Source: Saccharina japonica (taxonomy: Eukaryota > Sar > Phaeophyceae > Laminariales > Laminariaceae). From it: a stretch of DNA of 64,000 nt. Location: NCBI GenBank assembly GCA_008828725.1, contig MEHQ01001899.1, forward strand, positions 496,001 to 560,000, written 5' to 3'. The translations under genes and the position numbers were made by a program. The notes under the pieces were generated by a model. The model saw nothing but the letters and a program-made list of their open reading frames with translations. It was not told the origin of the DNA and searched no databases. Shown in pieces: positions 35,713 to 50,700 of this stretch (positions within the stretch are counted from its first letter, which is position 1; each line of letters begins with the position of its first letter).

Positions 35713-36765
35713 CTCTGGTATACACCGTACACCGTACACCGTACACAGCAGTAGCAGTAGCAGTAGCAAGTAGCAGCGTAGCAGCAGCAGTAGCAGCAGC
35801 AAGCAGCAGCTGTTTTTTTTGTAACAACCAACTAACTGCAGTAGCAACTACTGTAGACCGCAGGGTCAAGCTCAATACCAATGAGAAACATAGGAGAGGT
35901 ATCACAATCGTCTACAGTAGGGCCTGCACTGGTATTAGTAGTAGCATGTGCCAGTACCGACCACTGAGCACCAGGGCAAAGACACAACACCCGAAAGCAG
36001 GAATCAGCTGAAAATGCGGCGGGTTTATTTTTGTGCGGATGAATATGTACCGTTTCGAGTACCGAGTGCGTTTTTTTTCCCTCCGCCCCAGCTTCTGAAT
36101 TCAAATTGTCCGCCGGTACGCGTACGTAGCGTCGCAGCTAGGCCGCCTATACGACGACCATGGAGCGAAGGTTGCGGCCCTCTTCGTAACGACTACTCCA
36201 GTTCTGTCCTTGGCATTTTGCATGAACTGGTGCGGAATATCGCAGGCGGGCAGTCACAATCGGGCACATGCCAAACAACAACACCAGTGCTCGTACAGGT
36301 TCGTCTCTTTTTACATGGGGTGTGGAGTGTGGACGAAAATACCAGCTGGAAAATACCAAGCACCTGGCACCTAAGACACGTTTTGAAAGTGTAAGATGGC
36401 ACCGGTGGCGGTGCATTGCTTAAACGCTCGTACTCAACACTATATATGTGCGCCTAGGGGTTGTTGCCTACTTATACGTACTGTACGTAGTGTACTGCAG
36501 TTTGCGTCGATGCCTTCGGTCAGCTTGGGCAAGCATGATCATATGATCGCCCGACGACCATGCCCATGCACAAGCGCTGTATTCAAACGTCTGTTTTGGG
36601 GAGCAGCAAAGCAGTTTGGCTCTCGTCGCAAGCTTCGAGCAAGAAGAAGAGTTACTTACGTACTCTCTCGCATCACGATCGTGATTAAAAGCGGGGGAGC
36701 GTTGCATGTATTGTGGCAGGTACCATACTGCTGTGTTCTCTCGGAGCAAGGATCACTCTCGTCAG
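35713..36765. other. Upstream region of the armadillo gene; possible 5' exon
   Basis: Contains GCAGTA-type microsatellite (35745-35815). A start codon at 36222 opens a frame ending in phase 2 at 36298 (donor GTTCGT), which would join the exon at 36766 in frame. An alternative frame over the same bases ends in phase 0. Neither is certain. Confidence 0.35.
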
Positions 36766-38783
36766 GTTAAAGACCCCCAAACTTTTTGCCCGTCTTCTGT
36801 CGGTGGTTGAACAGGCTGCCACAAGAATGTCGCCTACTGGAGGCATGGCGACAGGGAAGATAACTCTTGGGCAAATGGCTGCTGCCTGCCGCCAGCATGA
36901 CCAAGTCGGCGACGAAGACGTGATTGCGCTCCGGGGAGTGCTGAACCGCATCGCCCCCGATAAGGTGATCAAACAGAAATGCATCGATCGCTGCTATGTC
37001 TGAGCTTGATCAAGATGAACGAACTGCTATGAAGAGGGGGGGATGAAAAGGGTGCACACTCCCGACAGGTTGTCAATTCCTACCTCACGATCTGGATATT
37101 TTAGGGTAGATATATTTTTGGTCTGTATTATGTATGATCTACAGCAGTACCAGTATGTACGTACGAGTATCTCATGCTGTTTACTGCCGGGTGGGAGCCG
37201 TATAATCTGCACGATCTGCACGATCTGCACGATCTGCACGATCTAGCAAATGTTTCTTACAGTAGATTGTATCTGTACTATGCAGATCATGATCAGATCC
37301 TGCACAACCTCTCACAACGGCAGGTGATAAACACTACATGATCTGTGATACTGTACATGGTTACTCGTAGGTGCTGCGTGTACGGGTATATACGACAGAG
37401 TGCTTTCTTGCGATAATGGGCCGCATCGTCAACGTATTGCGGTGGATCCGAAATTTATGTCAGACACCAGGTATACGAGAGAACCTGGCACCGGTGAGAC
37501 GAACCACAGTAGACTTGCATATAACGACAGCAGACTTTACTCAAACCGCTAATAGTCGTAGTATCACAATCTAGAGCACCACCACATATTTGCTGAAAAC
37601 CGCCTGGATACAACTAACCACCTACCACGCAGGAGAGGGATACCGCGGTATTAAGCGCGGGGACTGCCTTGGCGTGCAGCAGACAGGCCGCACGCATCTA
37701 CGTGGAGTTCCTGTGCACCGTTGAGGGCAGGTGCGTGCTGGGGGTACACATCTACCGGATCGGAATGGTGTAACTTGACGGCAACACCACCGGTTAAGTT
37801 TAAGCACGGTTGTATAGCCGGCTGCTTGTCTCGCGGACACACGCGGCAGTTACTACGCCGTCGTTCGAGAGATGGAGTACATTAGTAGATGATCGGCGGC
37901 TACTGAAGGAAATCTTCAAGAGTTGAATTTATTTATACGTTTTTAGCTTTTCATGGTCTTGATTTTCTGTCCCTTGGTCCTGTTTTTGGTTGTTGACACT
38001 CACACTTGCACATTGTCGGATGGCAGATGAAAGAAAATTGCTCCTATTAGCAATGGAGCCCCTCCTGAAAGTCGTTTTTTCAACCAACGATGGAGCCTTC
38101 GATAATGAAACCAGAACGATTCGATACGCGAACGAGCATTTTAGGTATCTGATGCAACAAAGGAACCTCTCAATCGCCGCCCTTGCTCGTACCCTCGTTT
38201 TCCGATCCAAACTCCCAGTGCCTGCAAGGGGCAAAGCGAAGTGCTCGTGCTCCAACGCAACAGCGACTTCGACAAGATCAGTGGCTTTCTTAAAGAGGTA
38301 ACACACCAACTGCGGAGATGTCGCCGGCACTCGCTCTCCCTACTCGTAAAGTAAGGGTTTACCGTACGTTCAGATTTTGCCCCGATATATATAAAAATGT
38401 GCCGTGCTTACCATACCGTGTTTTTGTGCCCCCGTTCTTGATGGTAAAAGCGTGCCATTTCGACATTTCAATATTGACGTATCAGGTACCACGATATGCA
38501 AGTATCTAGTCTATACCATCAGGCTACACCTGGACATTGAATACTGCAAGTCCAAGAGCCATTAGACACAAAATGTACGATAAGCATGGAGAGCTTCCTC
38601 AATTTGACTCGTATAGGGTTTCCAACACGACCTCAGGCCTTTCAACTGGTGGGACGCGCGGTGATGACCCTACCAGAAGACCGGATCTACGACGATGCGG
38701 AGCAGGTGGTGCTTTCGACGACCCACCTGCGAAGCTTGCTAGACGAGTTTGTGTTCCGACAGCCCACTCGCCGCAAGATGAAG
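36766..38783 (+). CDS. Armadillo gene, N-terminal exons
   Basis: 36766-36964 reads TPKLFARLLSVVEQAATRMS and later QMAAACRQHDQVGDEDVIAL; 37633-37730 reads ERDTAVLSAGTALACSRQAA then RIYVEFLCTVEG; 38219-38297 reads SEVLVLQRNSDFDKISGFLK; 38637-38783 reads AFQLVGRAVMTLPEDRIYDD and LRSLLDEFVFRQPTR. Helical and hydrophobic-patterned, but no domain named. The second and third exons lack ATG and were found by phase-matched splice sites. The first exon may begin at 36827 (MSPTGG) if no upstream exon is used. Confidence 0.7.
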
Positions 38784-41700
38784 GTAACGTCAGAATCAGG
38801 GTTATCAAGTTTCCCTTTCGAGTCGAGCTGGCTCTTATCGGGCAGGGTGGCGTTTTTGCCACGGTCGGTGAGTCGGGGCACACCCGGGCACGTTTCGAAT
38901 GCGTTCGTATATAGCGCGGGACGACGTGGGCATACCCTGATGGGGGACGGTACTCTCTCTGCCCCTCCCGCAGCCCCAGCAGCGGCTGCCTTCGTGTGTC
39001 CGCGGTGAAGGGAAGACGCATGCTACGGTAGTGTAGAGGTGCACCTAAACATTATGGAGCTTCTCACTTGATTATAGTATATGAGCTATATACCTCGACC
39101 AGGAATCGAACTTGATAAACATTGGAAACTCGACCCGATAAGCAACTCGACGACCTATATACCTGGTACAGCTGTAGGTGCATATATCACGAAAATATTG
39201 TAAGGACAAAAATGGGGTTCTAAAGCTATATACTAAAGGTGTTGGGTGGTCCCTCGGCTGAAGAGCCCCGTCAGATATATACCGCACTGTAGAGGCATTC
39301 TACCGCACTGTAGAGGCATGCTACCGCGCTGTAGAGGCATTCTACCGCACTGTAGAGGCATGCTACCGCACTGTAGAGACAGGTGCTGTAGAGATATTAT
39401 ACCGCACTATAGAGGCATACTAACGCACTGTAGAGGCATGCTACCGCACTGTAGAGGCATGCTACCGCACTGTAGAGGCATGCTACCGCACTGTAGTAGC
39501 CTGGGTCGAAACTTGTTCTGTAACGTCAATGCGCGTCTTTCTTTAGGAGATCGCTGCACAAGGCAGACGTCGAAAGGTGTCAGGCGGAAAACGCCTAGCA
39601 GCAGTTTATGTAGCGCTTGTCGGTATGATCGGCTGGCGGAGCGTCGGGCGGGCCCGGTGCGCGATAAAATGACAAGGTAGGCATGACAGCGGGCCGGGGT
39701 ACTGTAGAGTCTCTGTGTCGTAGTTTTGTGACCACAGAACTGGTACCTTTTTAGGATGAAGAGTCGGCACGGACACTGGGTGTGCTGGATGTCGACGGGT
39801 AGAAAGGAAGGTTTAATGTGAAGAACACACATACAGAGAAGGCCAATTATCTCCTGACGTTCACCAACGAACTGTCATCGCACACGAACCAAACGCAAAA
39901 GATTAACAAAAAAACTCGTCGACAAACAACGCGACGACGTCTGTCACAACCTGTATCATATGGTGCGGATGGCAGGTTGTGAAGGCGACGATGCCAATCA
40001 CCTTGTGCCTCATGGGTGCCAGCCAGAACGATTCGAACGGCGGGGAGGCGACGCTCCTGGCGCTCAGCCAGCTGTTTGAGCTTGTGCAGGTAAAGCTTGT
40101 GACAACGGCCCCACCGAGCAGCCATGCCACACTAAACATGTTTTCGTACCTGGCACTGCTTTTAACTGTGTAGGTTTCGGATGAAGGATGCAGGTTGCGT
40201 CTTGTCGTTCACCGAGAGTTAGAAATACAGCATTAAGACTGCTTGTAGACCAAAACTGCTGTTTTGGTGTACGAGGAGCCTCTTTTTGTGGGAAGAGAGT
40301 AGAACTCAGCTGTATTTCCTTCGTTTTATGGAGATGGCCACTGCCGTAGGTATGTCGGGCCCACAAACACATGGACTTCAACTCACGGTTGCCTCACACA
40401 GCACACAAAAGGTTTTAGCAAACTCTATCGCTCTACGAATCAATCAGAAAGAACAGCTGAATGGCATCGAGATATACACACGGAGCAGCACTGGCCCATG
40501 GAGAAAAATCGCCCGCACGGACAGTGCGCGGAGGTTTTGCCTTATCCTCCAGCTGTCGTGCTGAGTTGCGTGCTGTTGAGAAACGTCGAATCCTACTGTA
40601 GAAGAGTCCACTAACTTGGCATCTAACCACCAACCACGGTCAGTAGTGGTAAGACGTTCGTGTTCAGTGCAGTTGTTTTGCAGTTTTGTTTTGCGTGTTG
40701 AGGCTGAAGAAAAATGTCCCGATAATTTCACAACAACACCGGCACACGTGTCAGGTCCCCGCAAACCTGGAGACAGTGGAGCACATGGACCGTCTAAACG
40801 AGCTTCTTGTGGGCGTGGGATCCGTCCTTGCGACCAGTGTGTCCACTGTACACCTTGCGGTGGCATGCATGGTGGTGTGGAAACTGGCTGAGTCAGCCGG
40901 TGAGTCTGTCCTGGATAAAAAAGGATGAGGGAGGGTTCAGCGTCTGCTTTCGATACTCACGTAGATGGTTGTCGACCGTGCTTGTCTTTAAAGGGCCAAA
41001 TTTATCACAAGGGTCTGTGTCAGTGGTCATACTTGCGTAGCAGTGTTGTCACTCCAGCTGCCGCAGAGGCCCAGAAAAAGCGATGCGTTGTCAAGTGTCA
41101 GGTGCACCCCGACACACTGCCGAGAGATGTCAAGCAGTAATCGGGAACCAGCTATCGTAGCGTGCGTGCCTGTGTATATGTGCCGTCGAAATGTTGATAA
41201 TGCTTAAGCGTGCCTGACAGTAGTATCCTATCGATACCCGTAATGTTTCTCACGCGTTAAGACATGCGGCGACGGCTGGTCGAGAGTGGCTTCCAGGCCA
41301 AGCTTTGGGGGCTCGCGGAACAAATTGCTCGAGCCGTTGAGACGCCCGAACATCGAAAGGCACGACTTAAGGCAGCAGCAGAAGCACCACCAGCAGCACC
41401 AGCGGCAGCGACAGCCGAAGCGGGGGGCACTACCGGCGTGATAGACGGCGAGACTATCGGGTCCCGGGAATCGGCTACCGCAGAAGGCGAGGGCGGGCTT
41501 GGGAGCGATGGAAAAAGCTTTGACGAGACAAGGCAGCCTATGGAGCTGGAGGAGGGGTATGAACAGGACGATTTAGCAGTGAAATGCGTGGGAGCTTTGT
41601 CGCTGTTACTACGTTCGGAGCAAGCCAAGGAAGCCTTAGCGCGGACGGAACGTGTCCACCACCTCGATATATTGTTGGAGTTGGCGACTATGCCCCAAAA

Positions 41701-44700
41701 CAGGTGAGAAAAGGCAGATCTCTTCGTCTGCACCATTGTCTTGACGACCGTTCCCACTATGTTGCACTACTTGTACCCCCTCCAAAAAAAGTAGCACGTT
41801 GTGCTCTACTACCTTCGAAAAATGCACCATCTTGTGCTGTACTACTACCTTGAAAACATGCACCATACTGTACTGCTGTACCACCTCAAAAAAATGCATT
41901 GTTGTATGCTACGTCTAAGCTTCCACACATATCTGACCGTATTGTTGTATGCTACGTCTAAGCTTCCACACATATCTGACCGTATTGTTGTATGCTACGT
42001 CTAAGCTTCCACACATATCTGACCGTATTGTTGTATGCTACGTCTAAGCTTCCACACATATCTGACCGTATTGTAGTATGCTACGTCTAAGCTTTCACAC
42101 AGATCTGACCGTAACGATAAACCCTCCTTCAATGGTACGTCGGTAGTTGCCGTCTTAAAAAATGCCTCATTTTTACATGCTAGGGGGGGTATTGGCGACG
42201 AACGAGTACCCTGGATGGCAGCGGAGGCGTTGGCTCACGTTCTCATAAGCCACGGAACCTGCAGGATGGCTTGGGCCGAACAAGGAAAGTTTCCTTCCCT
42301 CTTCGATCTCATGAGGTGTGCAGTGTTTCCTTCCCTCCTTCCCTCCATTACTGAAAGGGAGGTGGAGGAGTTTAGTTGAGCGCACTCCATTCCGCCAACA
42401 AACGAAAACCGTTGTTTGTGTCGTGCGCTGTGACTTAGGTTAGGTGGCTTTGCTCCCCATGCAAGCGTCAAATTCCATCCATCGAGCTATCTACCATAGA
42501 CTATTTTTTGTACAAACGACAATAACCAATGACGCGGGGTTTGTCAACGTTGACGAAGAGTGGGATAGACGAGGGTTTGCCACGAAAGGGAGGGAGGTGT
42601 ATGGGGGGAGCTTCGAGAAGGGAAAGTGGGAAAAGATTGGCTTAGAGCGATAGAAGACGTGCTACTGTATATGTCAGGATATATCCTCTTTATATCGGAT
42701 TGCAATACGTACGATAGGTTGTCGTAGGGCAAACAAAACAATAAACCATGAACACTAGGATATTATAATAGCAAATGCAAACTTTGTCGAAAAGAAACCC
42801 ACAATCCGGCAGGGCCTGAGAATATAGTCTTCATCGTGTTTTCCCTCAAGCGCCGCTTCGTACCCTTTTCCCTCCCCGTGTTGCCAAAAGGTCCGACCTT
42901 CCTCGGGTGATTCTCTGCGGCACGAGCATATTCAACGCCTTCCTCCGTGGCGAGCCGTCGCACGTCACCGTGTCTCCGCCCGAGGCCGTCGTCGTGCTCG
43001 AAGAAGCTTCGACGGCTTGCCAGCGGTGCCTTGACTACTTGGAGTCGAAACTATCCCCTACGACAAAAGAGCAGGGAGCGGGCGTGGCAAGCGGTGGCGC
43101 GTTGACGTACACCCTCCCATTCCATGCCAGGTTCGGTTGCTCCGGCCCTCCAACCCCCCCCATTCCCATTCCATGTATTGTTCGGTGGTTTCGTGTTCTA
43201 TTGTTTATGTTCCCCCGCTTGGGACTTCAGCGGGAGAAATTGATCGTACGTACGCGTAATAGGTGACCATTTCAGCAACGGCCGCTGAGTGATTGCGGAA
43301 TGATATGATATGATGCAATGGTTGCTGTCCTATTAGTAGTTACAATGATTGCAATGGTTGATGCAATGCAAGGAGTCAGTCGTACGGCACAGGTGCAACG
43401 TGATCCTGCCCCCGTACTGCTGGGCGCACTGCATGCTGCCGTAGACGGTGCAAAACTCCAGACTTAATCCTTGTTGTGATCTCTATCAAAGGGGTCCCAA
43501 AGGGATTCACAGCGCCGAAATATGGTGGGGCATGTTTGCTGTTGAACTTTTTTTTTCCGCCCCATCCCAAATCTAAAATTCGCCCTTCCTTTCGCCCTCC
43601 TTCCTAGTCGTAACTCAGATCCGGGGTCACAAAGTAGGCGCTTCTCCCTCCTCCCCACTCGTGCAGTTCGTGCCTAGAGTTTTTATCGCGAGAAGACTTC
43701 AGCTCTTTCTTCCCCTTGTCGACTCGCATCGAGTGGCAGAAAGACAGCTACGGTAAGGGCTACTTTCCAATAGACGCATCCACCGCTCGGTGTTTTGCAC
43801 TTTCCTCGCTGTCGAGAAAAACGACCTTGAAAACTCGTCGGAGGGGAGTGTGTGGTCACACTTGCGCGTATTACGCGCTAGCCGAACACATGGCTCAGTC
43901 GTCACACTCCCACGCCACGCCCCCTTGTCAGATGACCGAGCCCCACCACCTTTGATCGGACTCTGAAGGGTTTCTCTCCTCCTTGCCACCTTCAAAGCTT
44001 GATGCTTTCCTGTGCCGTTTCACGTGCCCCGCGGTCTCTTTCTACGCCTCCACCGGTAACGTTTTCGCGCAGCAAGGACGTGGACACCCAAGACTGCCTT
44101 GGCATCCTCGAGCAAGCAACAGCCGCATGCTGGGGCTCGCTGGCAGTCATCGACAGGTAGAAAATCACATCGCACGTCCGCCTTTATCGCAATACGTTGG
44201 CGGTCGATTGGTCACCCATACGACAAAGGAAGATCAGGAGGCGCCTATATGTTGCGTGCGACAACGGGCTGCCCTTCAAACCGAAAGCCAGGGTGTCCCT
44301 TTCTTGCAGATTTACTCGAGCCGCCACAACACATAAAAAAACAAAACCGCTTTGCTGCACGCTAGGCCACTTTTTGTCGACACTGAATATCTCACTGGGA
44401 AGGCAGCAGACCATCCCGCAGCCTGCTGCGGAGATACCTAAACCTTACCAGAACCTCTACTTCTCGGATTCCCCTTCGCGAACTGCTGGCCGGGGTGCTA
44501 ACATGTCCAGTCTCCAATATGGCCGAGACTCCCAAAGGGTGCCGACCGTCAACCATTTGACTTTTCCTTTCCAACCATTTGTCAGGTGTCCCACGGGACC
44601 GAAGAAAACGGGTATCCCGATGATGTCCTGGCTCCCGACCATGCTAGCTGTTGCAAAGCTCGTAGAGAGCAGATGGTTGTCCCCCTGGGTGAAGTTTTGC

Positions 44701-47700
44701 GCTGTGGCCTGCATTGGCGTTGGCATTGGGGCGGGAGCCGACGCCGGCCGGGACGCCATAGCAGAGGTAAGCAGGACAACAATATGTGGAACGCAGTTGC
44801 CTCCCCCCCTCCCCCCCCTTGCACAATGTGGGGGTAAAAAAATCTTGTGGGGACATGGAACAGTCTCTATAGCAATCCCCACAAAGTGTCGGCAACCTTT
44901 CAATTCGGTTTATACGGTTAATGGCTGTGCTACATTTTTCAATGCCTCTACAAGGAGTTTTTTTACGATAATGCTGTGCAAGCGGGGGGTTCCCGGCCAC
45001 CTGTGAAGCCATCCATTTAAAGGGTCACCATTGTGCAGCGGAAGAGGGGGGGGGGCGGTGTCGGTGTAGTTCCCACCCGGCCGAGTCTCCGGTTACTGGT
45101 GTGCGAGACGGGAGTTGTTTTCAGCGGAAGGTCTGCGATATCTAGAGAGCAAAAACAACAAGTGACCCCACCCGTCACAAGACACCAGACTGAAAATTGC
45201 GTAGTGGTGAACCTGGATGCCCGCGACAACATTTTTATTGCGTTCTTAGCGGGGATAGGTTGGTGTGCGCGACGCATGCTACGATAGAGGTACAGTCTAT
45301 ACCTCTTGTTGTTTCTGAGAGTGGTCCCTTGAGGACTGTCTATACCTCACCCCGAAAAAAGGTTTTGGAGTAAATTGAAAGTGATACCCGACGAATAACT
45401 CCATTACCTACCTGAGTCCATTATCAAAAATATTACAACATTAGACTGAAAGTCCACCGATTTTGTGTTAAGGGCCCGTTTTAACGAAGAAAAAAAAAAC
45501 AAAAATTGAAAAAAAAACAAACTCAAATCCGCTTTTCATTGGTCAGAACCCGCACCACCACCCCAAGATTATACCCCCAAGATCCTAATATTTGGTGCTG
45601 GTGCGTGTGTTGACCAATGAAAAGCGAATTTGAATTTTTATTTTTCCCAAATTGAATTTATTTTATACTCGTTACTATGGGCCCTTAGACTGAAAGTACA
45701 CCGATATTGGGTTAAGGAGGCTTTAATAGATCGTTCAGAAAACGTTTCAGCCAAGAAGTGTCACTGGGACTACCTCCATCGTTGTGACACTCGCGCGAGC
45801 CGACAATGGTTGATCGTGCAACCATCCAGAACTCAGAAGGGACGGCGACTAAATCAACGTCGACGCAAACCGGGCAACGTTTATTTCCTTGTGTGATGAC
45901 GAGCATATTGTTTTTTTTTTCCTGGCATTTGTCATTGTTGATTGTTGCGCATGTTCTTCGTCGTTTTCTTCGCGCTCAGGAGCGTTGCACGTCGTAAAGT
46001 ATCTACCTCGTACCGTTTCCCTCAGATGATCACCCTGCCCCAAGAAATGCTGGACCTGCTTAGAAGAACCCATTCCATGGAGGTATGTGGGCGTTCGACG
46101 CTTTTATGCTTCCCGCACGTTGTCGTAGCAAGAAGGCATAGGTATTTTCGCTGATGCAAGCATCACAACATGCAATGGGAGTTCAGTCGAGCATTCCTCA
46201 GGTCGGTGCAAGTATCACACAACGCGGTGGGGGGTTAGTCGGAAACCCTCGCACCGCGATGATGAGATCACACACGACGGCTGTACTCAAACCTTTGGAA
46301 AACAAACTTGGGCTGCTTTTTTGTCTCCCCCTCTGCGACCTGCGACCTGTGCAGCTTCGAGAGCACTCGGCACGTGCCCTGTGCAGCATGCTGTCGGCCA
46401 ACCAGGAGGCTCGTCGAAAGGCCTTTGAGGACGGGTTTCTTGACAAGCTGCAGGTGAATCAGAACGGTCATCACAATAACCACGGCCGTGGTTGTTACTT
46501 CTGGTTCTGAGACAAACAACGACCCCGCCGAAAAAGGCGCAGACACTCTCTTTCGCTCGCATGGCCTTACCCTTTACACGGAACGCATAGACAGGTAGGC
46601 TCCGTCAAAGCTCGATACTGCTGCCCCGCTGCACGGTCAACTTTTGTTGGGACAAACATTACCTCACCTTCGTGGGCTCTTTCGTTTATGACCAGTTAAG
46701 ATAAATCGGGGTGTCGAAATCACAAATTGTCCACCGCATACTTGTCCTACGGTGGCGCTGGAAAACGCGCGACACTACGACAGTACGGCACCCCCCCCCC
46801 CCCCCCCGTTAAGGCCCGAACTGATACCGCACCGTCCACGCTTTAATCTTCTCGCTGTCTGTCTTATCTGCGGGTGGTTTTGCATCCTCCCTCAGCATCT
46901 ACTCATGGGGCGCCTCGGCAGTACTAAGCTAGACAGCACGATCGCGTGCAGCATCATGTTGCTGTGCGACATGCACACCAACGATGGCGGTGACGGTGAC
47001 GGTGGTGGTGTTCGCAGTAAAGGTGGTGCCGGGCGGGCGAACGGTAGCAGCAGCAGCAGCGGCAGAACCAAAAGAGCTAAGGGGGCTTGTGGGACGAAAG
47101 GAACGAAAGGAACGAAAGGAACGAAAGGAGTTAAGGGGGGCGCCGGCGTGTGGACGCAGAAGCAGCTGACCTCTTTGGTGTGGGCTCTTGGGCACAAGAA
47201 TCAAGATGTGCTCGTCTACACCGCCTGGACAGTGTACGTTAATACATACCACTCTGGTCGGGACTATACGGACCGTTAATTACTCATGTCAGAGTCAAAA
47301 TGTTTACTGTGTTTCCGGCCAGAATGATCCAATGTCTTCACATAGAAAGGGGGCGTGAACTAATTAATGCATCTGTTTTTTTTAGCAGGCTAAATGTTTT
47401 AGTGCGCATGGAGGAATGTCTTGGCCCTGCACTCATTTTTTCATTAAGGAGGTACTCGTAGCAGTGAGCAGCGAGTGTGTCGATCGAGCTTTCGCCGTCT
47501 TCATGTCGCGCCTCGGCGTAGAAACGTGCCTTGTGGAATCGTTTTTTCCCCCGTTCTCCTGTCGGTCCGTGTGCTATCAGAGAGACCACTCGCCTTAAAC
47601 CCTTAACGAGAAATCGCAAAGCTCCCGCGACCGACGTGTGAATCAGTGTGTGAATGAACTTCAGCATCGATCAGTTTAGGTAAATATCACAGCTCACGCA

Positions 47701-50700
47701 CCTTTAGTGTATATCTGGCACCAAACATCGAAGGTAATTACAGATGGACGTATTGCTTCGCAGCAATGAATGGCTTACAATACATTGTACGTACATATAC
47801 CGCTGGAAGCGGCAACGCGGTAGTAGTCGGAACAGCACCCTTCCACTCCCTTCATCTGCTTAGCGCCTAGAGACCAGGGCGGTCACCGAGCGGCACCGGG
47901 TGCTCTGGAGGGAAATATATTTTAGCTTTCACCGCCCCAAAACACGCCTGACTTTACTGTAAAACCCCAACTATTACCGGGGGAACATGCATAATACTAA
48001 TACTAATAAGAATCAAAACCGAATACGGTGGTGTGTAAACCTAGGGAGATACTAGTAACACCTGGTTGTTGGGGTCCTTTGTGGGTTCTGATTACATACT
48101 ATGAATAGTATTACTAAGGCCCCCCACAATAGGCATGGGGCAATAGGCATGAGGCTATCTCACAATCCGCCCACGGATGTAACTTTTTTGGCTTCGGCAG
48201 ATGGCTGCTAGCCCGGCGGCCGGAGAACCGGGTCTCGCTTGGTCGCTTGTGGGTGATGGATGGACTCGTCAACGCCTTGCAGTCGAACGCAAGGCTGCCA
48301 GTGAAGGAGGGGTGAGCTCTTTTTGTTTTGGCCTGACCGGTGCTTGCCTGGTTCAGCATTGGTCGGCGGTCAAGCTGGACTGGACCCATCGCCAAAGCGA
48401 TGCCTATTAATAGCACATGTACAGGATACCTAATAAGAAACAGAAAATGTGATCCAGGCTGAATTTCTTGCTTGAGAATGGGTGCTTTCTACACTAAATT
48501 CAGTATAACGACTCTCGAATTTCGTGTTTTCCTTCAAATCTCAGCCTTCCTTTCTTATTGCTCGTTTTCTTATTAGGTGTCCTGTACTACTCACTGTAGT
48601 GCGCTTAACGTGCATGAACCCTTTTTGAGGCTTGATTTCACTTGATTACAGTATAGAAGGATGTTTTTACTTGATTGTGGTGTATAGGTAATATGTTATT
48701 TGATTGTAGTATAGAGGGAACTTGATTATGGTATGGAGGGAATGCTATACTTGATTGTAGTATAGAGGAAATATTTACTCGATTGTAGTATAGACGTAAA
48801 GCGACAACACACAGTGACGATTTTATGGCATCGGCCACTGCTACAGTACAAGAATGGTATATAGAGGGACGATTCACTTGGTTGTCCGAAAAACAATGCA
48901 ACGAATCGTAACGGCACGGACGCAGCATGATGACCCTTCTCGTATTGGCTGCGCGCTCGCTCGTATCGTGCGTACACATGTAAACGTTTTGAACATTGAG
49001 AAAACCAAATTTATCGAACGATTGGTAAGATCCAACTTACGGACGTTTGATCGGACAAGTCAGCCTTATCAGACGGCTGGTAAGACCGAACTTATCAGAC
49101 GGTTGCTAAGACCAAACTTATAAAACGGTCGGTAAGACCATACTCATCAGACGGTTGCTAAGGCCAAACATATCAAACCGTTGCTAAGACCAAACTTATC
49201 AGACGGTCGGTAAGACCAAACTCATCAGACGGTTGCTAAGGCCACACATATCAGACGGTTGCTAAGACTACCATACTTATAAGACGGTCGGTAAGACCAA
49301 ACTCATCAGACAGTTACTAAGGCCACACATATCGGACGGTTGCTAAGACCAAACTGATCAGACGGCCGGTAAGACCAAAAGTTATATTTTCATTGGTCGC
49401 TGTGGTTAAATCCCGGAAGGGCAAACCTTGGACGATGGACGCACGCACGCACGCACGCACGCACATTATAATACTCAACTGCTGTATTCTGAATGCAGTC
49501 ATTGCCTCGTCAGAACTGTTTCATAAATGTTAAAATATCACAGTCCGACGTATGATACAAAAGCCCCAGGACAAAAAAAAAAACACAAAATATGTGGGAA
49601 TTGACATAAATCAACCAGTTTTTCCCACAAATTTCACAGGCCGAAGAACATTCCCTTGCGTCGAAACAACAGGTTGCTCGCGGCCACCTGGCTCCTCGCG
49701 TGCGACGCTGTCAACACGACGAAGCTTGCTATGAACGGTGGCCTTCAGCTCTTGGTGGTGAGATTCTTCGAATTGAACCAACTTCGGTCTAGCGCGGGAC
49801 CGCATGTGACGTGACGGCCTGTGATGGACAATTGATAGTTGGGCGTGTTCTATGTGCAGGTCCGCCCGGACGCAAGGTAAACAGGTTTGCGCCATGTCGC
49901 CGTTCTCCCCTGCGCGAGAGGGACTTGCACGCCTTCCTTTTATCGTGTACCAGGTATCAGGTATTATTTGTGACGTCCTTCTTCGTAACACTTGATTAAG
50001 TAAGTGCCGGCCTGCCGTACGGACTGCTACGTACCTGGTAGGATTTGTGTACCACAACTATGATAACCGTCTACTTCAAGTATATATATATGTGTAGCTG
50101 GATGCATGTCGAATATTCCTTGTCTCAACCCACAGCCAGTTGTTTCAGCCGATGAAAATTATAATTCGTCCGGTAATGATCCTGCGGTCCCTTGACAAGC
50201 AGAGTATCCACGAATGTCTCTTAGCCGGCGTTACTTGGTGCTATTCACAATTAATCCGAGCCTCCCAAATCAAACAACATCCCCACGGGCACTTTGTGTG
50301 TCGCTCTTTTTCATTGTGTTATGGTCAAACTTTGCTCGGCTGTGCGTCGGTTGCCGCCAGGGGATATTGAACTTTGATTGCACCACCTGCTACGTGCCGC
50401 TCAAGACGTTGGCGGTTGGGACCCTGTGCAAGCTCTGCGGGGTCGAGCCAGACGTGGCGACGCTCGCCATGCACTTAAGCCTTGCTCCGGCGCTCCTGCA
50501 GCTAGTCTACAGCGACACCAGTACCGTCTACCTCAAGGTGCGCGTATTCCGTTTGTCTCAAAGGTGTGTTTTTTGCTGTGTCGGCTTTATTCGGTTTAAC
50601 ATTCTACCGCAAGTGTTAGCCCCTTTCCCGGCTTTGCGGCTGAGAACTTCTGTATTCGTTGATAGGGTACCTCGTCATGTTTACGTTTCGCATCTCGACA

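Noticed and set aside
37990..38301. Plus-strand frame starting MADERKLLLLAMEP
   Set aside because: The phase-matched exon 38219-38297 uses another frame over its end, and inserting this frame breaks the chain of the armadillo gene. It could still be an alternative exon.
39090..39180. Minus-strand B-box-like GTTCGATTC near 39108
   Set aside because: No A box and no acceptor stem; chance match.
39280..42112. CRISPR-like look of regular repeats
   Set aside because: The units are head-to-tail without unique spacers and lie in introns of a eukaryotic gene.
48201..48410. Frame MAASPAAGEPGLAW… with an ATG
   Set aside because: The alternative frame over the same exon fits the flanking phases and the armadillo repeat pattern better.
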